The notes under the pieces: generated by a model | The model's database searches: none | Told to the model about the DNA's origin: nothing | The model's input: the letters and a program-made list of their open reading frames with translations, nothing else | Part shown: in pieces, positions 9,870 through 18,418 of the stretch | How the letters are laid out: every line of letters starts with the position of its first letter | How positions within the stretch are numbered: the stretch's first letter is position 1 | Source of the DNA: Kosakonia quasisacchari | GTDB taxonomy: Bacteria > Pseudomonadota > Gammaproteobacteria > Enterobacterales > Enterobacteriaceae | Assembly (NCBI RefSeq): GCF_004331415.1 | Contig: NZ_SJOP01000002.1 | Coordinates: forward strand, 124,001-188,000 | Direction: 5' to 3' | Length of the DNA: 64,000 bases | Program-made: the position numbers and the translations under genes

Positions 9870-10568
9870 ATGAAACATGACCATTTCGTTGTGCAAAGTC
9901 CGCAATCCCCGGCAAAACAATTACTGCTGTTGTTTCATGGCGTTGGCGATAACCCGGTCTCCATGGGGCAGATTGGTCGCTGGTTTGCACCGCACTTTCC
10001 CGATGCGCTGATTGTCAGTATTGGCGGTGTGGAAGCCTGCGGTGCACCACCGGCCCGCCAGTGGTTTTCCGTGGCTGGCGTGACGGAAGAAAATCGTCAG
10101 CAACGCATTGATGCTGTGATGCCGCAGTTTATTGACGTTGTACGATACTGGCAGCAGCAAAGCGGTGTGAACGCGCTGGCAACGGCGCTGATTGGCTTTT
10201 CGCAAGGGGCGATTATGGCGCTGGAAGGGTTGAAAGCGCAGCCGGATCTCGCCTCGCGCGTGATTGCTTTCAACGGGCGTTATGCCACGCTGCCGCAAGC
10301 GGTTTCCACGGCGCAGACCATTCACCTGATTCACGGCGGTGAAGATAGAGTTATCGATCTGGCCTGGGCGGTGAAGGCGCAGGAAGCTGTGCAAACGTTA
10401 GGCGGCGATATCACGCTGGATATTGTTGAGAATTTGGGCCACGCCATTGATGATCGCAGTATTGAGCTGGCGCTCAATCATTTACGCTACACCGTACCGA
10501 AGCACTACTTTGATGAAGCGTTAAGCGGCGGTAAGCCGAATGATGACGATATTATTGAGTTTTTATGA
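9870..10568 (+). CDS. ypfH: Esterase YpfH
   Basis: Serine hydrolase of the phospholipase/carboxylesterase family (alpha/beta-hydrolase). The nucleophile elbow is GFSQGAIMA, and the oxyanion-side motif LLFHGVGDNP is near the N-terminus. The acid and base are likely the D and H in HGGEDRVID and NLGHAIDD. The start at 9870 (MKHDHFVV) has AAGGAG upstream and gives 232 residues, the E. coli length. It follows tmcA by 77 bases and ends at a strong hairpin shared with the convergent ypfN. Confidence 0.9.
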   Translation: MKHDHFVVQSPQSPAKQLLLLFHGVGDNPVSMGQIGRWFAPHFPDALIVSIGGVEACGAPPARQWFSVAGVTEENRQQRIDAVMPQFIDVVRYWQQQSGVNALATALIGFSQGAIMALEGLKAQPDLASRVIAFNGRYATLPQAVSTAQTIHLIHGGEDRVIDLAWAVKAQEAVQTLGGDITLDIVENLGHAIDDRSIELALNHLRYTVPKHYFDEALSGGKPNDDDIIEFL

Positions 10569-10574
10569 GCAGAC

Positions 10575-10599
10575 ATTCACCCCCCGAAAGGGGGTGAAT
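10575..10599. terminator. Hairpin between convergent ypfH and ypfN
   Basis: A perfect ten-base-pair stem ATTCACCCCC / GGGGGTGAAT closes a five-base loop between two converging genes. Neither side has a clean T-run, so it may act as a transcript-end stabiliser as much as an intrinsic terminator. Confidence 0.6.
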
Positions 10600-10609
10600 A
10601 ATTTGAGAC

Positions 10610-10810
10610 TTACTTTTTCGGCTGATCCTGTTTCGGCCAGTCGTCATCGTCATCCCACTTATCGTTGAAATCACGATGCGGCGGCAGATCCGGTTTGTTA
10701 GCGAGGAATTTTTTGTGATCAACCCGGCTAAGGTCTTTGATCACATTAATCAGTACGCCAAGTAAAAACACCAGTACCAGAATCCACCAATATTTTGCCA
10801 GCCAATCCAT
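10610..10810 (-). CDS. ypfN: UPF0370 small membrane protein YpfN
   Basis: A 66-residue protein with one transmembrane helix (about residues 6-24, [17 protein letters not shown]) and a short, very acidic cytosolic tail containing [17 protein letters not shown]. Sequence and length match the E. coli UPF0370 member; its function is unknown. It is encoded immediately downstream of dapE on the same strand with a 15-base gap, so it is cotranscribed with dapE. Confidence 0.92.
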   Translation of the reverse strand: MDWLAKYWWILVLVFLLGVLINVIKDLSRVDHKKFLANKPDLPPHRDFNDKWDDDDDWPKQDQPKK

Positions 10811-10825
10811 GTCATCCTCCAGCCA

Positions 10826-11953
10826 TCAGGCGATGAGTTGTTCCATAATGCGTTGATACATACGGGCAAGCAGTTGCAAATCCGCCGCGTTCACACATTC
10901 GTTGATCTTGTGAATGGTCGCGTTCACCGGCCCGAGCTCAACCACTTGTGCGCCCATACGTGCGATAAAACGGCCATCAGATGTGCCGCCTGTGGTTAAC
11001 AACTGCGGTTTGATCTCATTATAGTGCTCAATGGCATTGACTACCGCATCCACCAGCTTGCCGCGCCCGGTGAGGAACGGCTGCCCGGAAACCCACCACT
11101 CCACGCTGTAGCGCAACTGATGTTTATCCAGCAACGCCTGCACGTGGGCTTTGATCATCTCATCGGTTAGTTCGGTACTAAAGCGGAAGTTGAACTGCAC
11201 AAACAGATCGCCAGGGATAACGTTGTTGCTGCCAGTGCCAGCTTTGATATTGGCAATTTGCATGCTGGTCGGCGGGAAATATTCGTTGCCGTGATCCCAC
11301 TGAATCGCCACAAGTTCATTGAGCATTGGCGCGGCGCGATGCACCGGGTTATCCGCCAGATGCGGATAGGCGACATGACCCTGAACGCCGTGAATGGTCA
11401 GGTTGCAGGTCATTGAACCGCGGCGGCCATTTTTTACCACATCCCCCACCACTTCCGTGCTGGAAGGCTCACCGACCAGGCAGTAGTCCAGCCGTTCATT
11501 ACGTGCCATCAACGTTTCGACTACTTTGACGGTGCCGTTTGTCGCGCTGGCCTCTTCGTCAGACGTGATAAGAAACGCCAGACGGCCTTTATGCTGCGGA
11601 TGCTGTGCGACAAAACGTTCGGCGGCGACGACCATAGCAGCCAGTGAACCTTTCATGTCTGCCGCGCCGCGACCAAACAGCATGCCGTCACGGATAGTCG
11701 GTTCAAAAGGCGGGTTGATCCAGCGGTCCGCATCGCCAGCCGGAACCACATCTGTATGGCCAGCGAAGGCCAGCGTTTCGCCTTGTCCGCGCCATGCCCA
11801 GAAGTTTTGCGTGTCGCCAAAATCCATCGGCTCAATGGTAAAACCGATAGCGCGCAGACGTTCAATCATTAGCGCCTGGCATCCTGCATCATTGGGGCTC
11901 AGAGAAGGGCGACGAATAAGCTGCTGTGTCAGCTCAATAACCGGGCACGACAT
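10826..11953 (-). CDS. dapE: Succinyl-diaminopimelate desuccinylase
   Basis: Zinc-dependent amidase that removes succinate from N-succinyl-LL-diaminopimelate in the lysine and peptidoglycan precursor pathway. It is an M20-family protein of 375 residues. Metal-site motifs are [27 protein letters not shown] and [11 protein letters not shown] (the glutamate pair), and the dimerisation domain sits in the middle. It begins three bases after yffB ends, forming yffB-dapE-ypfN. dapA, in the same pathway, is about 6 kb away on the other strand. Confidence 0.96.
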   Translation of the reverse strand: MSCPVIELTQQLIRRPSLSPNDAGCQALMIERLRAIGFTIEPMDFGDTQNFWAWRGQGETLAFAGHTDVVPAGDADRWINPPFEPTIRDGMLFGRGAADMKGSLAAMVVAAERFVAQHPQHKGRLAFLITSDEEASATNGTVKVVETLMARNERLDYCLVGEPSSTEVVGDVVKNGRRGSMTCNLTIHGVQGHVAYPHLADNPVHRAAPMLNELVAIQWDHGNEYFPPTSMQIANIKAGTGSNNVIPGDLFVQFNFRFSTELTDEMIKAHVQALLDKHQLRYSVEWWVSGQPFLTGRGKLVDAVVNAIEHYNEIKPQLLTTGGTSDGRFIARMGAQVVELGPVNATIHKINECVNAADLQLLARMYQRIMEQLIA

Positions 11954-11956
11954 AAA

Positions 11957-12313
11957 CTACACCTCGTTAATAAACTTCTCATAACTGGATTCATTGAAAC
12001 CCAGCAGCATAGGCTTACCCGGCGCGCAGAGCAATGGGCGTTTGATAATTGCAGGCATTTCAAGCATCAACGCGATGGCAGCCTCATTATTAGTGATGGT
12101 TGCGCGCTGGGCATCATCCAGCTTGCGCCAGGTGGTGCCACGGGTATTTACCAGCGCTTCCCAGCCGAGTTCATCAACAAATGTACGCAGTAAATCTGCA
12201 TGAATACCGTCTGCGCGGTAATCGTGGAAATGGTATTCCACCTGCTGCGATTCGAGCCAGCGGCGCGCTTTTTTGATGGTGTCGCAGTTTTTGATGCCGT
12301 ACATGGTGATCAT
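11957..12313 (-). CDS. yffB: ArsC-family reductase-like protein YffB
   Basis: Thioredoxin-fold protein of 118 residues related to arsenate reductase ArsC and to Spx. The N-terminus [20 protein letters not shown] holds the single conserved cysteine (C10). The ArsC core [14 protein letters not shown] and the PAIIKRPLL motif follow. E. coli YffB shows glutathione-dependent reductase features; its physiological substrate is unknown. It heads the yffB-dapE-ypfN unit. Calling it an arsenate reductase would be over-annotation. Confidence 0.9.
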   Translation of the reverse strand: MITMYGIKNCDTIKKARRWLESQQVEYHFHDYRADGIHADLLRTFVDELGWEALVNTRGTTWRKLDDAQRATITNNEAAIALMLEMPAIIKRPLLCAPGKPMLLGFNESSYEKFINEV

Positions 12314-12404
12314 GGTGAATCCTTTTGTCTCATTTTTGGTTATTTGTGCAAGAAATTAGAATAATGGGTTTTAATTTGCCTGTGATTGGTCTGATAAGCA
12401 AATG

Positions 12405-12842
12405 TCAGCGGATATAGCCACTCTGTTCCAGTTTGAATAAACTTTCAGGCGTTGCGCATACCATGCCAGTAGTTAAAAAACGGAAACCATATTGATGATA
12501 AAATCCTGTTTTTTCCGGTACGGAATAAATAAAGGTTTTGCCGAACGGTAATAATGTTCTAACAATGTCAGACATCAGCTGTTTTCCATAACCACGCCCC
12601 TGCATTTCTGGTGCGACCACAATATCCGCAACATAACTGGCCCACGTCAGATCGCTGATAGCACGCGCCGTGGCGACCAGTTCCCCATTATGGTAACCAA
12701 ACCAGCAGAAGGTGCTGTTACGCCACGCCTGCTCGACCTGCAGCGGGTCGCGCTGATTGAGACCGCCTGCGGCAATCAGCGCCGTTAACGCCAGCCAGTC
12801 CACCGCTTCAATTGCTGATTTATCAAACAATGTGATCGTCAT
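12405..12842 (-). CDS. GNAT family N-acetyltransferase
   Basis: A 145-residue single-domain GNAT protein. The acetyl-CoA binding signature is visible as VVAPEMQGRGYGKQLM (Q-x-x-G-x-G/A type), followed by a C-terminal beta-strand region FYHQYGFRFL typical of the fold. The substrate cannot be inferred. K-12 has no gene here between yffB and ypfM, so this is a lineage-specific insertion. It is 91 bases upstream of yffB on the same strand. Its flanks are AT-richer than neighbouring spacers, which fits acquisition by transfer, although the coding part is not strikingly atypical. Confidence 0.82.
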   Translation of the reverse strand: MTITLFDKSAIEAVDWLALTALIAAGGLNQRDPLQVEQAWRNSTFCWFGYHNGELVATARAISDLTWASYVADIVVAPEMQGRGYGKQLMSDIVRTLLPFGKTFIYSVPEKTGFYHQYGFRFLTTGMVCATPESLFKLEQSGYIR

Positions 12843-13026
12843 TTCATTTAGCCCTAAAGTTTTTATGGAATATTGCCGTTATTCACAGTAAATGACCCGG
12901 CATCGGCTCATAGTTATCGCAAGCATTAAAAGTACCCCGCTAATAGCAATTGAAGCAATTGATTAACGTCTCTTCAACATCGTTACGGGTTTAAGTAGAA
13001 TTGCCAAAATAATAAGAGAGGTAGTT

Positions 13027-13086
13027 ATGATTGAACATGAACTGGGGAACTGGAAAGATTTTATCGAAGGCATGCTTCGTAAATAA
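13027..13086 (+). CDS. ypfM: Small protein YpfM (19 residues)
   Basis: Reads MIEHELGNWKDFIEGMLRK then TAA, nearly identical to the 19-residue E. coli small protein YpfM found experimentally in small-protein surveys. Its neighbourhood, between acrD and yffB, also matches E. coli. AGAGAGG lies just upstream of the ATG as the ribosome binding site. The function is unknown. The peptide is amphipathic with charged residues in a helical pattern and no membrane segment. Such near-perfect conservation of so short a reading frame argues strongly for a translated gene. Confidence 0.85.
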   Translation: MIEHELGNWKDFIEGMLRK

Positions 13087-13152
13087 TTTCCTGATGAACG
13101 ATTAAGCAGTGACAGCTTGATAAATAACAATGTGAACCAACACATGAAAAAA

Positions 13153-13175
13153 GGCGACCAGTAGGTCGCCTTTTT
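13153..13175. terminator. Bidirectional terminator between ypfM and acrD
   Basis: A seven-base-pair stem GGCGACC / GGTCGCC with loop AGTA is flanked by A5 on the left and T5 on the right, so it can terminate both the ypfM transcript and the convergent acrD transcript. Confidence 0.9.
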
Positions 13176-13187
13176 GTTATGCGGAAA

Positions 13188-16100
13188 TTACTGTGCACGC
13201 GCTTTCAATGGAAAACGGCGGCGCACCAGCACGAAGAACAGCGGGACAAAGAAAATCGCCAGCACGGTGGCGGAAATCATCCCGCCCATCACACCGGTAC
13301 CCACTGCATGCTGGCTGCCGGAGCCCGCGCCGGTGCTGGTTGCCATCGGCAGCACACCGAAAACGAACGCCAGCGAGGTCATCAGGATTGGCCGCAAGCG
13401 CTGGCGGCAGGCATGCAACGTGGAAACCAGAAGATCTTCACCTTTCGCATTCATATCGTTGGCAAACTCAACGATGAGGATCGCATTCTTCGCCGACAGG
13501 CCAATCACCGTCAACAACCCGACCTGGAAGTACACATCGTTCTCCAACCCGCGCATCCAGGTTGCCAGCAACGCGCCAATCACGCCAAGCGGCACCACCA
13601 GCATTACCGAGAACGGCACAGACCAGCTTTCATATAGCGCCGCGAGGCACAGGAAAACCACCAACAGGGAAACCGCATATAACGCCGGTGCCTGCGCACC
13701 GGAAAGGCGCTCCTGATAAGACATCGCTGTCCACTCCAGACCAAAACCGGTAGGCAACTGGCTAACCAGTTTTTCCATCACATCCATTGCCGTACCGGTA
13801 CTGACGCCGGGAGCGGATTCGCCGACAATTTCCACCGCAGCATAGCCGTTGTAGCGCTCAAGGCGCGGCGAGCCGGTTTCCCAGCGCGAAGTGGCAAACG
13901 CGGAGAATGGCACCATTCCACCGCTGCTATTTCGCACATACCAAAGGTTAATATCGTCCGGCAGCATGCGGTATTTCGCCGCAGCTTGTACGTAGACCTT
14001 TTTCACGCGCCCGCGATCCATAAAGTCATTCACGTAGCTAGAGCCCCAGGCAGTTTTCAGCGTGTTGTTAATATCATCAATCGACACGCCCAGCGCCTGC
14101 GCTTTGCGCTGATCGATATCGATTTGCAGCTGTGCGCTGTCATCAAGACCGTTATGGCGAACGCGGGTCAGCGCCGGATCTTTCGCCGCCATCTCAATCA
14201 GACGATCGCGAGCGGCCATTAGAGCGTCATGGCCTGCACCGGCGTGATCCTGCAATTCCATATCGAAACCGGCCGAACTCCCCATGCCGCTGATAGCGGG
14301 CGGGCTGCTGGCGAAAACGCGAGCTTCACTAATGCGGCTAAATGCTTTGGTAGCGCGTTCGATAATGGCAAACGCGCTGCCGCTGTTCGGGTCGCGGGCG
14401 TCCCAGTCTTTCAGGCGGATAAACAAACGCGCCACGTTCTGCCCGTTACCGCCCGGGCCGGAGCCGACAGTGGAAAACACCGATTCAACATTCTCTTTTT
14501 CGTGGGTGAAGAAATAGTCTTCGACTTTTTGCACCACTTTCAATGTCTGCTGTTGCGTAGCACCGCTCGGTAATTGCACGGACGTGGTAAACATGCCCCT
14601 GTCTTCCAGCGGCAGAAACGACGTTGGCAGATGCAGGAACAGCAACACCATGCCGCCAATTAGCAACATATAGAGCAAAATCCAGCGCAGACTGCGGTGT
14701 AAAATTTTACCGACGGCGGTTTCATAGCGATCGGCGTTGCGGTTGAAAATGCGGTTAAAGGCACCGAAAAAGCCTTTCTGCCCGTGCAGTTCGCCTTTAT
14801 GCAGCGGCCTGAGCAACGTGGCGCACAGTGCCGGTGTGAGGATCATCGCCACCAGCACAGAAAGCACCATCGCCGAGACAATGGTGATAGAAAACTGGCG
14901 ATAAATCGCGCCAGTGGTGCCGCCAAAGAAAGCCATCGGCACAAATACCGCCGACAGCACCATCGCAATCCCCACCAGCGCGCCCTGGATTTGCCCCATC
15001 GATTTGCGTGTCGCTTCTCTGGGCGACAGCCCTTCTTCGGTCATGATGCGTTCGACGTTTTCCACCACCACAATGGCATCATCCACCAGCAGACCGATGG
15101 CGAGCACCATGGCGAACATGGTCAGAGTGTTAATGCTGTAGCCGAATGCGTAGAGCACCGCAAACGTACCAAGCAGCACGACCGGTACGGCGATAGTGGG
15201 AATCAGCGTAGCGCGGAAATTTTGCAGGAACAGGTACATCACCAGAAACACCAGCGCGATAGCTTCGAGCAGGGTTTTCACCACATCGATAATCGAGGCT
15301 TTAACAAACGAGGTGGTTTCGTAGGCGACTTTATATTCCAGACCGTGCGGGAAAAACTGCGACAGCTCGTTTAAGCGGTTAATCACCAGCTCTGCCGTGG
15401 CCATTTCGTTAGCGCCGGAAGCCAGTTTTACCCCCAGCCCGGAGGCAGCTTTGCCGTTGAAACGGCTCAGGTAGTCATATTTCTCTGCGCCCAGTTCCAC
15501 CGTCGCCACGTCGCCGAGACGAACTTCTGAACCATCCTGATTCACACGCAGCGTAATATTGCGGAACTGTTCCGGCGTTTGTAAAAGCGACTGCGCATTG
15601 ATGGTGGCGTTTAACGCCTGGCGATCAACGGACGGCGTTCCGCCAAGTTGCCCGACGGCGATTTGCGCGTTTTGCGACGAAATAGCGCTGGTCACGTCCG
15701 AGGCTGTGAGCTGGTAGCTATTGAGCTTTGCAGGGTCGAGCCAGATACGCATGGAATATTGCGAACCGTAGGCGTCGATATCGCCGACGCCGTTTACGCG
15801 GCTAATCGGATCCTGAATATTACTTGCCACGTAGTCGGAGATATCTTGCTTATCCATCGAACCGTCGGTGGAGACAAACGCGATGGTTAAAATGTTGGTA
15901 TCACCGGTTTTACGCACCGTGACGCCTTGGTTTTGCACGGCTTGCGGAAGTTTACGCATTGCCGATTGCAACTGGTTTTGCACCTGCTGTACGGCTTCAT
16001 CAGGATCGGTGCCGGCGCTGAAATTGAGGGTGACCGTTGCCTGCCCGGTGGCGCTGCTTTGCGAGGACATATACATTAAATTATCGAGGCCGGTCATATT

Positions 16101-16301
16101 CTGCTCGATAACTTGCGTCACGGTGTTTTCCAGCGTTTGTGCCGATGCGCCAGGGTAGTTAGCGGTAATTCGGACATTCGGCGGGGCTAAATCGGGATAT
16201 TGTTCGACGGGTAAAGAAATAATGGCAAGTGTCCCCGTAAGACAGATCAGGATCGCCAGCACCCACGCAAAAATGGGGCGATCAATAAAAAAATTCGCCA
16301 T
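13188..16301 (-). CDS. acrD: RND aminoglycoside/multidrug efflux pump AcrD
   Basis: Inner-membrane proton-driven RND transporter of 1037 residues that works with AcrA and TolC. In E. coli it exports aminoglycosides and other hydrophilic or amphiphilic compounds. The protein has twelve transmembrane helices: one at the N-terminus ([19 protein letters not shown]), a cluster near 340-550 containing the proton-relay pair in [18 protein letters not shown], and a second cluster after 870. Two large periplasmic loops form the substrate pocket. It matches E. coli AcrD throughout, better than AcrB would. It stands alone with no acrA neighbour, as in E. coli. BaeR and CpxR control it in E. coli; I could not find a convincing BaeR box. 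Confidence 0.95.
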   Translation of the reverse strand: MANFFIDRPIFAWVLAILICLTGTLAIISLPVEQYPDLAPPNVRITANYPGASAQTLENTVTQVIEQNMTGLDNLMYMSSQSSATGQATVTLNFSAGTDPDEAVQQVQNQLQSAMRKLPQAVQNQGVTVRKTGDTNILTIAFVSTDGSMDKQDISDYVASNIQDPISRVNGVGDIDAYGSQYSMRIWLDPAKLNSYQLTASDVTSAISSQNAQIAVGQLGGTPSVDRQALNATINAQSLLQTPEQFRNITLRVNQDGSEVRLGDVATVELGAEKYDYLSRFNGKAASGLGVKLASGANEMATAELVINRLNELSQFFPHGLEYKVAYETTSFVKASIIDVVKTLLEAIALVFLVMYLFLQNFRATLIPTIAVPVVLLGTFAVLYAFGYSINTLTMFAMVLAIGLLVDDAIVVVENVERIMTEEGLSPREATRKSMGQIQGALVGIAMVLSAVFVPMAFFGGTTGAIYRQFSITIVSAMVLSVLVAMILTPALCATLLRPLHKGELHGQKGFFGAFNRIFNRNADRYETAVGKILHRSLRWILLYMLLIGGMVLLFLHLPTSFLPLEDRGMFTTSVQLPSGATQQQTLKVVQKVEDYFFTHEKENVESVFSTVGSGPGGNGQNVARLFIRLKDWDARDPNSGSAFAIIERATKAFSRISEARVFASSPPAISGMGSSAGFDMELQDHAGAGHDALMAARDRLIEMAAKDPALTRVRHNGLDDSAQLQIDIDQRKAQALGVSIDDINNTLKTAWGSSYVNDFMDRGRVKKVYVQAAAKYRMLPDDINLWYVRNSSGGMVPFSAFATSRWETGSPRLERYNGYAAVEIVGESAPGVSTGTAMDVMEKLVSQLPTGFGLEWTAMSYQERLSGAQAPALYAVSLLVVFLCLAALYESWSVPFSVMLVVPLGVIGALLATWMRGLENDVYFQVGLLTVIGLSAKNAILIVEFANDMNAKGEDLLVSTLHACRQRLRPILMTSLAFVFGVLPMATSTGAGSGSQHAVGTGVMGGMISATVLAIFFVPLFFVLVRRRFPLKARAQ

Positions 16302-16500
16302 CAGAAATAAAACCTCATATTGCTGCGCATCGTTATAGTGACATTGCTTGCATCAATGTAGCGGCAATGCAGAAACCAATCGTGTAGAAAAAAAGGAGAA
16401 AATGTAAATTATCATGCCCGATTAAGGCATAACTATGCATAACGAGACTTAAGCAAAATTTACTCCTGCCAAAAACCATTTTACTTGAAATTCTTTACAC

Positions 16501-18195
16501 TTATTGACGACCAGCGCGGGTCAGTAACGGAAAACGAAACTGCACCTGGGTGCCGCTGCCCGGTGGGGAGACGATTTCCAGCACACCGCCAAGACGCTCG
16601 GCGCGCTCTCGCATGATCGTTAACCCATAATGCCCGGCGGGCTCCAGCGTACTGTTCATACCGATGCCGTTATCGCGAATGTAGATCGAATGCAGCCCGT
16701 CAGGATCGGTCACACAACTGACGGTGATTTCGCTGGCCTGCGCGTGTTTAATCGCGTTAATTACCGCTTCACGCACAATTTGTAAGACGTTCATTTGCTG
16801 TTGCGCGTCCAGCGCCTGTGTGGGTAAACGACAATCCAGATTCAGCTTCGCGCTGGTCTGGCTTTGTAATACATCCAGTGCTTCACGCAGCGCAGCGGGT
16901 AGCGAGCTTTGCTGTAAGGAGAGGCGGAATGTGGTGAGCAGCTCACGCAACTGCTGCCAGGCATTGTTCAGACCACGTGAAAAGTCGTCGATAATCAGGT
17001 GGGCAGGGGCATTATCTTCTGGCACAGAACGTTTGAGCAGCGCCAGTTGGATACGCAAATAAGAGAGCATTTGCGCCAGCGAATCGTGCAGCTCACGGGC
17101 AATGGTCGCGCGTTCTTCCATCAGCATTAATTGCTGGTAATGCTTCTGCGCCTGGTTGATATAGAGCCCGCGCCCAAGAATGGTGGCGATGTTACACATC
17201 AGCGGTGCGGAGAGATGCTGCTGGTGGCTTTGCCAGCGCAGCTCGCCCAGCACGTTCTCCTGCATATTTACCGGCAAGCTGTTCACCGGCAGCGTGGGAT
17301 CGGCCTCACCTTGCTGAATGCGCCAGTTGTCATCGACAACCAGTTCCAGGAAGCAGGCTGACTGATGGTCGTAGACGATTTGCAGCACCTGCTGCAGACA
17401 GAGGGAGTCAATCTGGCTGGTATTGAGCGCCTGCGAGCACTGGTACATCACCTCCAGGCGGCTGTTGGCTTCGTGCAGATCGCGGGTTTTTTCCGCCACC
17501 GACGTTTCCAGCGAGCGGTAAAGTTTAAACAGTTGCCCGGACATTCGGTCGAATGTTGAGGCCAGTAACCCCAGTTCGTTATCCAGTTTGTTATCGAGCG
17601 GCAGCAAGGAAAAGTGCCCTTGCTGGATACGCTGGCAGGTGGCGACCAGGTTATTAAGCGGTTTGACGACCCGCTGGCGAATACGGCGCAGCGTAAAAAA
17701 CACCAGCGTGAAAATCCCTACCGCGCCCAGCATCGAAATAGCGACTACCAGCATCATCTTGCGTTCGGCGTAGTGCTGGAGCGCCAGCACGAACAAATCA
17801 ATTTGCCCGACATAAGCCTGGATATTCTGCTCATACCATTGCTGATCGCCCTGAATCAGATGCTTTTCCATCTGGTGCCAGTTTTCGTGCAATTGCCCAT
17901 AACGTTCCTGTACTTCCTGTGGAACGTACCAGCGGTTCAACGTTTGTAATACGGGAGAGTTCAGCGTCTGCTGGTAAATCTGGCGATGGGATTGTAGCTC
18001 GGTAGTCTGTTTTTGCAGTTCGTAACCAAGACGGTAGCTCTGCATGCGCAGCGACCCGGCGATATTAATGGCTTCCGCGTCCCGCAGGCTGCTGGCAAGC
18101 GTGACGAGCGCTACCCCGGTGGAGAGCAGCGACAGTAAAACAAGAGAGAAAAAGGCTCTGGCCAGGCTTCCTGAAACAGGTTTTTTGACTATCAC
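16501..18195 (-). CDS. narQ: Nitrate/nitrite sensor histidine kinase NarQ
   Basis: Membrane sensor kinase that detects nitrate and nitrite and phosphorylates NarL and NarP. I start at a GTG at 18195, giving 564 residues beginning MIVKKPVSG, close to the 566 of E. coli; GGAAG lies upstream. Order: first transmembrane helix (about 14-34), a periplasmic P-box region containing EAINIAGSLRMQSYRLGYEL, second helix (about 147-167), HAMP, a degenerate GAF-like region, the HisKA_3 dimerisation segment ERATIARELHDSLAQML with the phosphoacceptor histidine, and an ATPase with DNGIGM and GHYGLTIMRERAE. It is divergent from aegA across a spacer of about 220 bases. Confidence 0.94.
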   Translation of the reverse strand: MIVKKPVSGSLARAFFSLVLLSLLSTGVALVTLASSLRDAEAINIAGSLRMQSYRLGYELQKQTTELQSHRQIYQQTLNSPVLQTLNRWYVPQEVQERYGQLHENWHQMEKHLIQGDQQWYEQNIQAYVGQIDLFVLALQHYAERKMMLVVAISMLGAVGIFTLVFFTLRRIRQRVVKPLNNLVATCQRIQQGHFSLLPLDNKLDNELGLLASTFDRMSGQLFKLYRSLETSVAEKTRDLHEANSRLEVMYQCSQALNTSQIDSLCLQQVLQIVYDHQSACFLELVVDDNWRIQQGEADPTLPVNSLPVNMQENVLGELRWQSHQQHLSAPLMCNIATILGRGLYINQAQKHYQQLMLMEERATIARELHDSLAQMLSYLRIQLALLKRSVPEDNAPAHLIIDDFSRGLNNAWQQLRELLTTFRLSLQQSSLPAALREALDVLQSQTSAKLNLDCRLPTQALDAQQQMNVLQIVREAVINAIKHAQASEITVSCVTDPDGLHSIYIRDNGIGMNSTLEPAGHYGLTIMRERAERLGGVLEIVSPPGSGTQVQFRFPLLTRAGRQ

Positions 18196-18286
18196 TGCAG
18201 CGCTTCCCAATCCTGATGTTACGTACAGGAAACATCGGCCTGAACGTCCATCGAATGAAATAATTTTTCAGAAATCCTGAAATAAA

Positions 18287-18300
18287 TTGATCTGCTACAA
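18287..18300 (+). promoter_or_regulatory. Candidate FNR box between narQ and aegA
   Basis: TTGATCTGCTACAA matches the FNR consensus TTGAT-N4-ATCAA at eight of ten specified bases, with a perfect left half. It sits in the divergent narQ/aegA spacer, 118 bases before the aegA ATG. E. coli aegA was named for anaerobic, FNR-dependent expression, so the location is sensible; no -10 was fixed with confidence. Confidence 0.35.
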
Positions 18301-18418
18301 GCTCGTGACAAATAGATAACCTTTCTGGGCAATTGAACATTGCCTGTGTCGTGCCGCCCCGGTAAATACAATGCTCATATAAAAAATAGGGTTTATTAAA
18401 CCAGAAAAGAAGGGTGCC

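Noticed and set aside
16302..16500. BaeR box upstream of acrD
   Set aside because: There is a TTTTCTCC stretch on the minus strand but the conserved second half ATTGGC is not at the right distance.
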